From assembly GCA_021825025.1 (NCBI GenBank), contig JAKAIP010000066.1, forward strand, positions 1 to 5,045: a stretch of DNA of 5,045 nt, given 5' to 3'. A program made the translations under genes and the position numbers. The stretch is from a bacterium. Its GTDB lineage: Bacteria > Patescibacteria > Paceibacteria > UBA9973 > SBAW01. Under the pieces are notes generated by a model, which saw nothing but the letters and a program-made list of their open reading frames with translations, made no database searches and was not told where the DNA came from. Within the stretch, counting starts at the first letter, position 1. Each line of letters starts with the position of its first letter. This document shows positions 1 through 5,045 of the stretch, in pieces.

Positions 1-90
1 CTTCTGATTCTGCGCATTTCCTATTGCGTTCGCACCCATGCCAAGCAGCGACGCGACGCCAGCGATGATCGGAATGATGGGTATTGGCAT
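1..90 (-). CDS. Start of a phage protein with hydrophobic N-terminus (partial, function unknown)
   Basis: Thirty codons are visible before the window ends. The protein opens MPIPIIPIIAGVASLLGMG and continues with a short Asn/Gln/Ala-rich stretch (NAIGNAQNQK). A Pro/Ile-rich hydrophobic start followed by a Gln/Asn-rich helix is common in phage virion proteins encoded beside tail genes, such as internal or DNA-ejection proteins, but this is inference from a fragment. The start is well supported: an SD site GGGAGGA at 105-99 lies 8 bases upstream, inside the last codons of the large virion gene. The ATG shares one base with that gene's stop (TAATG), which implies translational coupling. The hydrophobic stretch could also be a signal anchor. 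The gene is real with good confidence, but its function is not established. Confidence 0.8.
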   Translation of the reverse strand, partial: MPIPIIPIIAGVASLLGMGANAIGNAQNQK

Positions 91-3000
91 TATAATTGTC
101 CTCCCGAAAGACGAAGATTCTGACTGGGTGCCATAAGCTTCATATCTATAGTATAGCTCGTTATGGTGTAAGGTGCAACGCTTGAGGTAGAGGTTAAGCG
201 GAACCGGATATAGTTCGACATGGCACGGAAATTGATGTAGCCCTCTTGCTGGCCCACCGGGATGCGCAGCACGCCAGGGATTTGCTTATATGTCTTGCCA
301 AAGTCGGTGCTGTACGCCACCGCGAAAGTGATACTCGCAACGCGAGTTGCACCGAACTCGTTCTCGTCGATGTTCAGCTTCAAGCGGAAGTACTCCGTGA
401 CGTTGTCCGAGTTTTCGAAGCTCAAATCTCCGGTTTCCAGGATCGTACTATCAGCGTTCACCGTCAGCTCCGAACTTTGAAGTTCCGCAACACCGCTGGA
501 ATCGATCGTGAAATTGCGCATCTTCCAGGTTCCATCGGTATCGAGCGCGTAATATCCGCTGAGTGTGGTGAGGCTCAAGCCCTTCGCCAAACAGCTCCAC
601 GATTTGGTGTCAAGATTCAAAATCCAGATCTCGTCGATATACGTTGGGCTTGCAACGGCGAAACCGAACACCACGCAGTTTCTCGCTTCGTTGTAGTAAC
701 ACTGGGTGATGACCGTGTTCTGAAGCTTTCGGATCGTCACGTCAACAATCGGATCGCCAATCGCAACGATCTGCAAGTTGCTGATCGCATACACGTTGTT
801 GCGGCCGACGAAAATGTGCGCATCCTTCACCCGGCAGATCCCGAGCTGTGCTGCCAATCCGATCCCGCCAGTTTCCAGCTTCAAGAAGGTGAACGGAAGA
901 TTCGCGTCACCGGTGGCCACAGCGTAGTAGATCGTGTTGCTCAAGTATGCCATCAAGCGCTGTCCGTCACTCAGAAGCTTTATAATCTGCGAGTTCTGCT
1001 CCGGCAAATCCAGATAGTTCAAAACGTTAGTGAAGTTTCTGGGATCGCTTCCCAAGCTCCAGCGTATGCGCGTGCCGTATTGAGCCCATAGCGAGGTATC
1101 GAACAGAGTTTGCGCCGCCCAAGTCGTTCCGTCGGTCGATTTCGCCCCAGTTGCGGCAGAGTTTGCCACAGCTATATAGATCGTATCGGCATCGCCTGAC
1201 GCGACTGCCCGCCAATTGAAGCTACTTGGAAGAGTTCGCGCGGTCCAGCTGGTTCCATTGGTCGAGCTTCCCGCCGCGGTTCCGCCAAGCGCAACAGCGA
1301 CAAACTTTTGAGTCTTGGTCGACGAGTCGACCGAAACCCAGTTCGAGTTGCTCGGCATGGTTCGCTCGGTCCAAGTTACACCATCCGTACTGCTCTGCCC
1401 CTTATCGGTGCCGTATGCGACGGCAGCGAAGATCGAAAGATCAGTGCTCCACGCGACATCTCGCCAATCGCGATTTGCTGCCAGCGTAATAGCGGTTCCC
1501 GAAAGCACTACGTTGATATACAAGATGGTCCTGGCAGCGTAAGTGAACCCACAGACACCTTTTGCAGAATTCGTTGCAAACGCTACGCTGCTAATGTTGG
1601 AACTGCTCATCGGGCCAGAAGACGAATACGTAGCTCCGTCGTAGCTGAAGCGCGATTCTCCGACTCCGTCGACAAACTCGAACAGCTCAGCCATCGAATT
1701 ATACACGCAGATCTTTGGAGAATAGTATGTGCTTCCGCCAGTGAACGCCGCCAGATCGGTCGAACGATAAAGCTTAGCACCGGGGGATGAGCTTGAGTCA
1801 TCGCGGAACATGATAAGCATTCCAAGCTTGGTGTTCCAGGCGAGGCTGTGAACCGGCAAAACAGACGCTCCATCGATAGCTGTTGGAACATTCCAAGTCG
1901 TACCATCAGCCGAAGTAGTGATCGATCCGCTATTTCCAGTTCCAGCAATAAACCGATTGTTCGTCGAGTCGTATATTATATCGTACAGATAGTAAGTCTG
2001 CGCCGTGGTAGTCCAGTTAACCCCACCATCCGCGGAAGATCGCGTAGCATAACTTCCAGTACCGCTCGATGTAGCGAACACCATAACTCCCGTTGTACTT
2101 ATAGCCATTCTTGTTGCGCTTATAATCGATGACGCGGAAATTTTAGTAGTCCAGGTAACGCCAGAATCAGTTGACACGTAAGATCTAAGCTTAGCGTCCA
2201 ACGACGCCACATGGATAGTGATTGTGTTGTATGTCGCGTTATAGGAAACATACAAATTACACGTAGTAATATCAGTATCCGGAGTCATAGACGACAACAG
2301 GGTCCAGCTCGCTCCAGTTGAGCTATAGTATATTCTCAAGATGCCCGTAGAAACTTCTAATGCTGCCGAAACAAATCTCGCAGCCGAAGAATCATACGCA
2401 ATACCAGCTTTGGCGTAGTTGTCATAACCGAGAATCGTCCCAGCGCTTCCAGGCAGAGTGGAATAGCGCAGCAAATCTCCAGTAGCGGAACTGCCCATCG
2501 TAACGAGCGCAGCAGTTGAGCCAAGTGTAGCAGAGCACTTGTGAGCCGAGCCGGGCATGGTAAACGATGTCCATGTGATAAGATCAGCCGAGTGATAAGC
2601 GCTCGTGGAGCTGTTTTCGAATGCAACGACTATTCGAAGTTTTTCGAAGCTAACAACGTCGGTCCATGCGCTCGCTGCGGGAAGTGTGAAGCTTGTCCAT
2701 GTGATACCATCGGTCGACTGAGCACCGACTGTGCTGTTACTGGCAACGGCAATGAACTTACCGAGATACGTGCTATAACACACTTTCGCCCAAGTTCGCG
2801 ACGCAGGAAGCGTAGTCTTTACCCAAGTCGTGCCAGCTGCACTATATCCCGCAACGTTTCCGCTTCCGCAAATCGCCACGAAAACTCCGCCGCCATACGC
2901 CACGTCAACCCAGTCAACCGTCGCAGCGACGACCGCAGCGAGTTCCCGGGTATTTGCGAGGTACAAGAACCCGCGGAACATCTCACCGGTGCGCGCAGAA

Positions 3001-3893
3001 ATTGCTTTGACAACCGTGTCGCTATCAACGGGATAGTGGCTGAAGCCATTCGCCCCGTCGTCACGAAGCGAAAGCAAACCTTCGAATCCTTCCGCGTTGT
3101 TGAGTTTGGTTTTTCCGCCAATCGCAACGCTAACTTCGATCGGCCGGCCCAAAGAGGTAGTGATGAGCGCCGGAGCTGGGATAGTGACCGGATCAAGAGT
3201 AGCGGGAGTTCGTCCAGTATCCGTAACAGCACCAATTTGAATCACATCGACAAAATAACCAAGCGAAGCAGGATAACCTTGACTCTGCCATTTGTACAAA
3301 ATGTTGAGCGTAGTACAAGTTGACGGAACTGCGTGTTCTGACGCAGCGAAAGTCAATGTTCCAGAGGTAACAGAAGCAATCAGCGAAGTGTTGCTCGGAT
3401 TCAACGGATCGAACAAACGATCTCCAACTTCAAGCATGAACGTTCCATCAAACTGATAGTTATGTGTCACGCCGCCGGTGATGTAAGTTCCCGCAATAGT
3501 AGCGCTCAACGTGTCAGCTGCGATGGTTATGACGATGTTCCGACCGGTAGTGCTGCCCATGCTCGACCATGCGAACTGCGACGCAAGGAAGCCGCTCCTG
3601 GCGCTCGGCATGGCGTACCCGGCAGCATTCCCAAGTGATGCATAATTGCGAACTTGGTCGAGCCTCTGAAACGCTTGAACTGCCCCGGCGATGGTATTGG
3701 TTCCGCTGGAGTTGGCGTTTTCCGTGGCGCTCTCACGGCGCAAACCGCGCTTCGTCGGGGTCACATTCCGCAAGTTCAGCCATTCGTCAGGCTGGATATC
3801 GGTCGAGCTTATCTCGTGCCGCTCGCCCTTCACCAACGGACCGATGACCAGCGATCCACGGTTTCCTTTCTTATCGTTCCAGGGATTTGGCAT
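90..3893 (-). CDS. Large phage virion (tail/connector-type) protein with inserted 14-repeat Asp-box propeller region
   Basis: A 1267-residue protein, probably a structural part of the virion tail. Residues 1-65 contain a pattern (E-I-S..D-I....W-L-N-L-R-N-V....RGLRRES) like the starts of phage tail/stabilisation proteins that read 'L.N......G.L..R.G'. Residues 303-316 (FRGFLYLANTRE) and 941-1060 (TRIRWSLGSDPRNFTN, QIIKLLSDGQRLMAYL, HIFVGRNNVYAI, IGDPIVD) resemble the beta-propeller core of P22 gp10-like or T7 gp12-like proteins. Residues 328-935 are fourteen ~42-residue Asp-box repeats. Residues 1136-1267 look like a beta-sandwich and include another Asp-box-like hairpin, STDFGKTY (1195-1202). 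No signal peptide or membrane segment is seen. The ATG follows an SD site GAAGAGGT with suitable spacing. The gene sits just after a terminator, so it probably uses its own promoter or read-through. The reading frame is certain and the virion role likely. The exact family is inferred from pattern, and a tail spike or fibre is the alternative. Confidence 0.9.
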   Translation of the reverse strand: MPNPWNDKKGNRGSLVIGPLVKGERHEISSTDIQPDEWLNLRNVTPTKRGLRRESATENANSSGTNTIAGAVQAFQRLDQVRNYASLGNAAGYAMPSARSGFLASQFAWSSMGSTTGRNIVITIAADTLSATIAGTYITGGVTHNYQFDGTFMLEVGDRLFDPLNPSNTSLIASVTSGTLTFAASEHAVPSTCTTLNILYKWQSQGYPASLGYFVDVIQIGAVTDTGRTPATLDPVTIPAPALITTSLGRPIEVSVAIGGKTKLNNAEGFEGLLSLRDDGANGFSHYPVDSDTVVKAISARTGEMFRGFLYLANTRELAAVVAATVDWVDVAYGGGVFVAICGSGNVAGYSAAGTTWVKTTLPASRTWAKVCYSTYLGKFIAVASNSTVGAQSTDGITWTSFTLPAASAWTDVVSFEKLRIVVAFENSSTSAYHSADLITWTSFTMPGSAHKCSATLGSTAALVTMGSSATGDLLRYSTLPGSAGTILGYDNYAKAGIAYDSSAARFVSAALEVSTGILRIYYSSTGASWTLLSSMTPDTDITTCNLYVSYNATYNTITIHVASLDAKLRSYVSTDSGVTWTTKISASSIISATRMAISTTGVMVFATSSGTGSYATRSSADGGVNWTTTAQTYYLYDIIYDSTNNRFIAGTGNSGSITTSADGTTWNVPTAIDGASVLPVHSLAWNTKLGMLIMFRDDSSSSPGAKLYRSTDLAAFTGGSTYYSPKICVYNSMAELFEFVDGVGESRFSYDGATYSSSGPMSSSNISSVAFATNSAKGVCGFTYAARTILYINVVLSGTAITLAANRDWRDVAWSTDLSIFAAVAYGTDKGQSSTDGVTWTERTMPSNSNWVSVDSSTKTQKFVAVALGGTAAGSSTNGTSWTARTLPSSFNWRAVASGDADTIYIAVANSAATGAKSTDGTTWAAQTLFDTSLWAQYGTRIRWSLGSDPRNFTNVLNYLDLPEQNSQIIKLLSDGQRLMAYLSNTIYYAVATGDANLPFTFLKLETGGIGLAAQLGICRVKDAHIFVGRNNVYAISNLQIVAIGDPIVDVTIRKLQNTVITQCYYNEARNCVVFGFAVASPTYIDEIWILNLDTKSWSCLAKGLSLTTLSGYYALDTDGTWKMRNFTIDSSGVAELQSSELTVNADSTILETGDLSFENSDNVTEYFRLKLNIDENEFGATRVASITFAVAYSTDFGKTYKQIPGVLRIPVGQQEGYINFRAMSNYIRFRLTSTSSVAPYTITSYTIDMKLMAPSQNLRLSGGQL
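1089..2912 (-). repeat. Fourteen ~42-residue Asp-box (BNR-like) repeats, residues 328-935 of the large virion protein
   Basis: Each unit follows the pattern W-x-x-V..(Y/S)....F-(V/I)-A-V-A......S-T-D-G-x-T-W-T..T-(L/M)-P. Clear motif starts fall at residues 351, 393, 435, 524, 574, 620, 661, 711, 750, 835, 877 and 919. Two strongly decayed units near 477 and 793 fill the double-length gaps, giving 14. The first three and last three units keep an exact 42-residue (126-base) period, while the middle ones vary from 39 to 50. Only 574-581 (STDSGVTW) and 620-627 (SADGGVNW) have the usual eight-residue SxDxGxTW spacing; most are one residue shorter (STDGxTW). Asp-box and Ycf48-type repeats fold as propeller blades in sialidases and related proteins. 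Two seven-bladed rings is my inference. No sialidase catalytic residues could be identified, so binding is more likely than catalysis. Confidence 0.85.
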
Positions 3894-3911
3894 TTCGTTA
3901 CCTCTTCAATA

Positions 3912-3920
3912 ATTCTATCA
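3912..3920 (-). promoter_or_regulatory. Possible extended -10 promoter element before the large virion gene
   Basis: TGATAGAAT differs by one base from the TGATATAAT seen at two other sites in the window. Transcription would start near 3905, just before the SD site GAAGAGGT (3907-3900) of the large gene. The -35 region is only a T-rich stretch with no good hexamer. It lies directly after a terminator, where a new promoter would be expected. The call is moderate to weak because a single hexamer with one mismatch is common by chance. Confidence 0.4.
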
Positions 3921-3930
3921 TCGCGTGGCA

Positions 3931-3964
3931 TAAAAATAAAGGCCAGGAAGCGAACCTCCTGGCC
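3931..3964 (-). terminator. Rho-independent terminator after the membrane-protein gene
   Basis: Read on the minus strand, GGCCAGGA (3964-3957) pairs perfectly with TCCTGGCC (3948-3941). A G-T and a G-C pair can extend the stem around a TTCG tetraloop, and TTTATTTTTA follows at 3940-3931. It begins 26 bases after the stop codon of the 105-residue membrane protein and ends before the large virion gene. On the plus strand no T-run follows the stem, so it works in the minus direction only. It would end or attenuate the short transcript started at the 4527-4554 promoter. Confidence 0.85.
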
Positions 3965-3990
3965 AGTGCTGATCCACGACGCGTCGTCCT

Positions 3991-4308
3991 TCAGCTACCC
4001 TTATCGTCATCATCGTCTTCGTCCGTGACGAATCCAATGGTATGCGACTCGGTTTGGGGCTCAACGCCAGCTTCTTCCGCTTCTTGCGCGGCGATGACTT
4101 TCATGTCGATCTTGTGGTCGAAGATCGAAACACCAAACAAAAGTAACACGGCAATCCCGGCCGATGCCAGGAACATTTCTGCCGTGCTTTGCTGAAATGC
4201 GAAAACGAGAAACGAATACGCAACGATCAGCTTGGGATCGGTACGACCCGCAGCATCAGTGAAAAGATGCTTCCAAAAGTCTTTGACGTTCACAATAAAG
4301 TCTCTCAT
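3991..4308 (-). CDS. Small two-helix membrane protein, holin-like (function inferred)
   Basis: A 105-residue protein. Residues 1-25 are soluble and mixed-charge (MRDFIVNVKDFWKHLF, then TDAAGRTDPK). Two hydrophobic segments follow, about 27-40 (LIVAYSFLVFAF) and 43-63 (AEMFLASAGIAVLLLFGVSIF), separated by a very short turn. The C-terminal 40 residues are acidic and end with a poly-Asp run (DEDDDDDKGS). Size, two close membrane spans and a charged tail fit small phage holins or other inner-membrane phage proteins, but an acidic rather than basic tail is atypical, and no endolysin gene is visible nearby. The start is well defined: SD AAGGAGAGG six bases upstream, beginning at the final A of the preceding gene's stop codon, so the two genes are probably translationally coupled. 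A terminator follows. Membrane topology is confident; the holin role is only plausible. Confidence 0.85.
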   Translation of the reverse strand: MRDFIVNVKDFWKHLFTDAAGRTDPKLIVAYSFLVFAFQQSTAEMFLASAGIAVLLLFGVSIFDHKIDMKVIAAQEAEEAGVEPQTESHTIGFVTDEDDDDDKGS

Positions 4309-4319
4309 TTTCCTCTCCT

Positions 4320-4496
4320 TCAGGGCTTAATGCCGCGCGGGGTGAAACGATTGAAGGTTTCCTTGTAGGTTGGGGGCGCACCAGCGGTGGTGGCAGTCGA
4401 CGGGGAATACTTGTCAATCGCGGCCCGGCGAACATACTCGGCAGTAGTGTCGGTGACAGCGTACTGCTTATACAGATAGGTTTCCGGAAAGATGAT
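4320..4496 (-). CDS. 58-codon small protein, apparent ATC start (unknown function)
   Basis: I do not recognise this protein. From an ATC at 4496 the frame reads (M/I)IFPETYLYKQYAVTDT, a short basic-acidic helix (TTAEYVRRAAIDKY, about 17-30), a low-complexity linker (SPSTATTAGAPP) and a basic end (YKETFNRFTPRGIKP). No membrane segment or signal peptide is seen. Its support is indirect but strong: codons are regular and C-rich at third positions, the stop TGA merges with the next gene's SD site, and a consensus SD AAAGGAGG (4509-4502) lies exactly 5 bases before the ATC. The frame is closed by TAA 15 bases further upstream and contains no ATG, GTG or TTG before the ATC. Either ATC (or the adjacent ATC at 4493) is a rare genuine start, or an ATG has been mutated or miscalled. 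Function could be structural or regulatory; there is no evidence either way. Confidence 0.65.
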   Translation of the reverse strand: MIFPETYLYKQYAVTDTTAEYVRRAAIDKYSPSTATTAGAPPTYKETFNRFTPRGIKP

Positions 4497-4501
4497 TTTA
4501 C

Positions 4502-4509
4502 CCTCCTTT
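4502..4509 (-). promoter_or_regulatory. Consensus ribosome binding site AAAGGAGG with no ATG at the expected distance
   Basis: AAAGGAGG is a near-perfect anti-16S complement. Five bases (GTAAA) separate it from ATCATC, where a start codon would be expected. It decides the start of the 58-codon gene and is the main reason to believe that ATC, or a former ATG, initiates there. Confidence 0.75.
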
Positions 4510-4526
4510 GGATTTTATCCTCTTTC

Positions 4527-4554
4527 ATTATATCATGTTAATCGAATCTTGCAA
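4527..4554 (-). promoter_or_regulatory. Strong sigma70-type promoter for the small-protein/membrane-protein unit
   Basis: TTGCAA at 4554-4549 (four of six -35 consensus bases), a 16-base spacer, and a perfect TATAAT at 4532-4527 preceded by TG at the extended -10 position (TGATATAAT, 4535-4527). Predicted start near 4520, giving a leader of about 24 bases ending in the SD site. The -35 box lies inside the last codons of the HNH gene. The transcript would cover the 58-codon gene and the membrane-protein gene and stop at the 3931-3964 terminator. Confidence 0.75.
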
Positions 4555-4969
4555 AATCTCCGTGATACTTCTTGGCGGCCGCGCAATAAGCAGCATGAGC
4601 TTCAGCAGGATCATCGAATAACCCAAGGAAAATATGTTTTCCAGCACAAGTAATCTTTGCCATCCATTTTTTGTGCCGGGGCATCCAGTGCACCCCTTTG
4701 TACCCAGACGTGTTGGTGCGCGGCTTTTTCCGATTGCGCACGTTCTGGGCCATGGTGCACACGCGAAGATTGGCTCTTCGATTATCAAGCGTATCGCCAT
4801 TGATATGATCCACAATCATTCCTGGGAGCGCTCCGGTTATCAAGCGAGCAAGACTGGCGTTCCACGATCCCATCACGTATCCTTGCCGGACAAACCAGCT
4901 TCTCGACATAAGAAGCATGCGGTCTTCCAAGTCAAATTTTACTAACTTTCCGCTGATAAATGTTTCCAT
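4538..4969 (-). CDS. HNH endonuclease with C-terminal AP2 DNA-binding domain (homing-type)
   Basis: A 143-residue free-standing homing-type nuclease that would nick or cut DNA at a target site and help spread its own gene. Residues 10-34 (VKFDLEDRMLLMSRSWFVRQ, then GYVM) form the usual N-terminal beta region. Residues 52-80 hold the HNH core IVDHINGDTLDNRRANLR, with D54, H55 and N76 spaced as in I-HmuI-type active sites. Residues 88-143 are an AP2 domain: SGYKGVHW, KW.AKI, LGLFDDPAEAHAAY, and a typical KKYHGDFARF end. One oddity: the usual LHRL before the core reads LARL (A41). The first ATG is preferred because the N-terminus matches the family, but it has no SD site; an internal ATG (residue 18) has GGAAG five bases upstream. 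An extended -10 element lies only six bases before the start codon. Domain assignment is confident; activity is untested. Confidence 0.93.
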   Translation of the reverse strand: METFISGKLVKFDLEDRMLLMSRSWFVRQGYVMGSWNASLARLITGALPGMIVDHINGDTLDNRRANLRVCTMAQNVRNRKKPRTNTSGYKGVHWMPRHKKWMAKITCAGKHIFLGLFDDPAEAHAAYCAAAKKYHGDFARFD

Positions 4970-4975
4970 GCATTT

Positions 4976-5005
4976 ATTATATCACCGCTTGAGAGTTTTG
5001 CACAA
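4976..5005 (-). promoter_or_regulatory. Extended -10 promoter directly before the HNH gene
   Basis: TGATATAAT at 4984-4976 combines a perfect TATAAT with an extended -10 TG; its TGA is also the stop of the probable upstream gene. A weak -35 (TTGTGC, 5005-5000) lies 18 bases upstream. The predicted start falls at about 4969, the first base of the HNH start codon, so the transcript from this promoter would be leaderless or nearly so. This agrees with the absence of an SD site for that ATG. Confidence 0.55.
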
Positions 5006-5045
5006 TATCGCCACCAGCTGGCGATACTCTTCCAGTTCTGAAGGA
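4982..5045 (-). CDS. Probable C-terminal end of an upstream gene (partial, unknown)
   Basis: The last 20 codons of a minus-strand frame are visible, reading PSELEEYRQLVAILCKTLKR followed by TGA at 4984-4982. The residues form a plausible amphipathic helix with alternating charge, and the stop lies 12 bases before the HNH start, as in compact phage operons. All three minus frames are open over these 64 bases, so the choice rests on amino-acid composition alone. Too short to assign a function. Confidence 0.45.
   Translation of the reverse strand, partial: PSELEEYRQLVAILCKTLKR

Noticed and set aside
246..1091. 281-codon plus-strand open frame
   Set aside because: It lies wholly antisense to the large virion gene, has no SD site, and its His/Arg/Val/Ala-rich composition is what the opposite strand of a coding region gives. 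All other genes run the other way.
1089..2912. Possible sialidase or other glycan-cleaving enzyme
   Set aside because: Asp-box repeats alone do not show catalysis. I could not identify the arginine triad or acid/tyrosine residues of sialidases, so only a binding or structural role is suggested.
2541..3323. 260-codon plus-strand open frame
   Set aside because: Antisense shadow of the large gene; Arg/Ser/Asn-rich with no recognisable domain and no SD site.
3976..3987. Perfect 12-base palindrome ACGACGCGTCGT between a stop codon and the terminator
   Set aside because: About one such palindrome is expected by chance in 5 kb, and no second copy was noticed, so an operator call is not supported.
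4256..4528. 90-codon minus-strand frame starting at the ATG that overlaps TATAAT
   Set aside because: Its ATG overlaps the -10 box and so lies upstream of the predicted transcription start. The product is Pro/Arg/Ser-rich and runs 53 bases into the membrane-protein gene. The alternative frame (4496-4320) has far better codon structure. A -1 frameshift joining the two was considered, but no convincing slippery site was seen.
4634..4945. 103-codon plus-strand open frame
   Set aside because: Antisense to the HNH-AP2 gene, whose domains are unmistakable.
5007..5025. Inverted repeat ATCGCCA/TGGCGAT with a 5-base loop
   Set aside because: No T-run follows on either strand, and it lies inside the probable upstream coding end; likely chance.

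Overview
The window looks like part of the virion-structure (late) region of a tailed dsDNA bacteriophage or prophage of a bacterium, probably with a short, podovirus-like tail. Reasons: every credible gene lies on the minus strand, genes are tightly packed with strong Shine-Dalgarno (SD) sites, there is a free-standing HNH-AP2 endonuclease typical of phage genomes, and one very large structural-type gene fills three quarters of the window. No tRNA, rRNA, CRISPR array, integrase or transposase was seen. I see no plus-strand gene, and no gene-free stretch longer than about 300 bases.

Layout in the direction of transcription (high to low coordinates): (1) 5045-4982, probable C-terminal end of an upstream gene; (2) 4969-4538, HNH homing-type endonuclease with an AP2 DNA-binding domain, with an extended -10 promoter almost touching its start codon; (3) 4554-4527, a second and stronger promoter, then a small 58-codon gene (4496-4320) that has a perfect SD site but appears to start with ATC; (4) 4308-3991, a 105-residue two-helix membrane protein, holin-like; (5) 3964-3931, a rho-independent terminator with a T-rich tail; (6) 3893-90, a 1267-residue virion protein; (7) 90-1, the start of a further phage gene, overlapping the large gene by one base (TAATG).

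The most striking feature is the large protein. Its N-terminal ~315 and C-terminal ~330 residues look like one continuous phage tail/connector beta-structure protein (P22 gp10-like or T7 gp12-like in style; inferred by pattern, not alignment). Between them sits a ~608-residue block of 14 repeats of about 42 residues built around Asp-box motifs such as STDGTTW. The count of 14 fits two seven-bladed propellers. The block appears inserted between two neighbouring strands of the host domain, and is a candidate receptor- or glycan-binding module in an otherwise structural protein.

The genes read as two or three transcription units: the endonuclease unit, the short small-protein/membrane-protein unit that ends at the terminator, and the large virion gene with the gene that follows it. 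Three gene-proximal sites share the motif TGATA(T/G)AAT, suggesting a common promoter type. Two identical copies flank the endonuclease gene, which may be a trace of its insertion.
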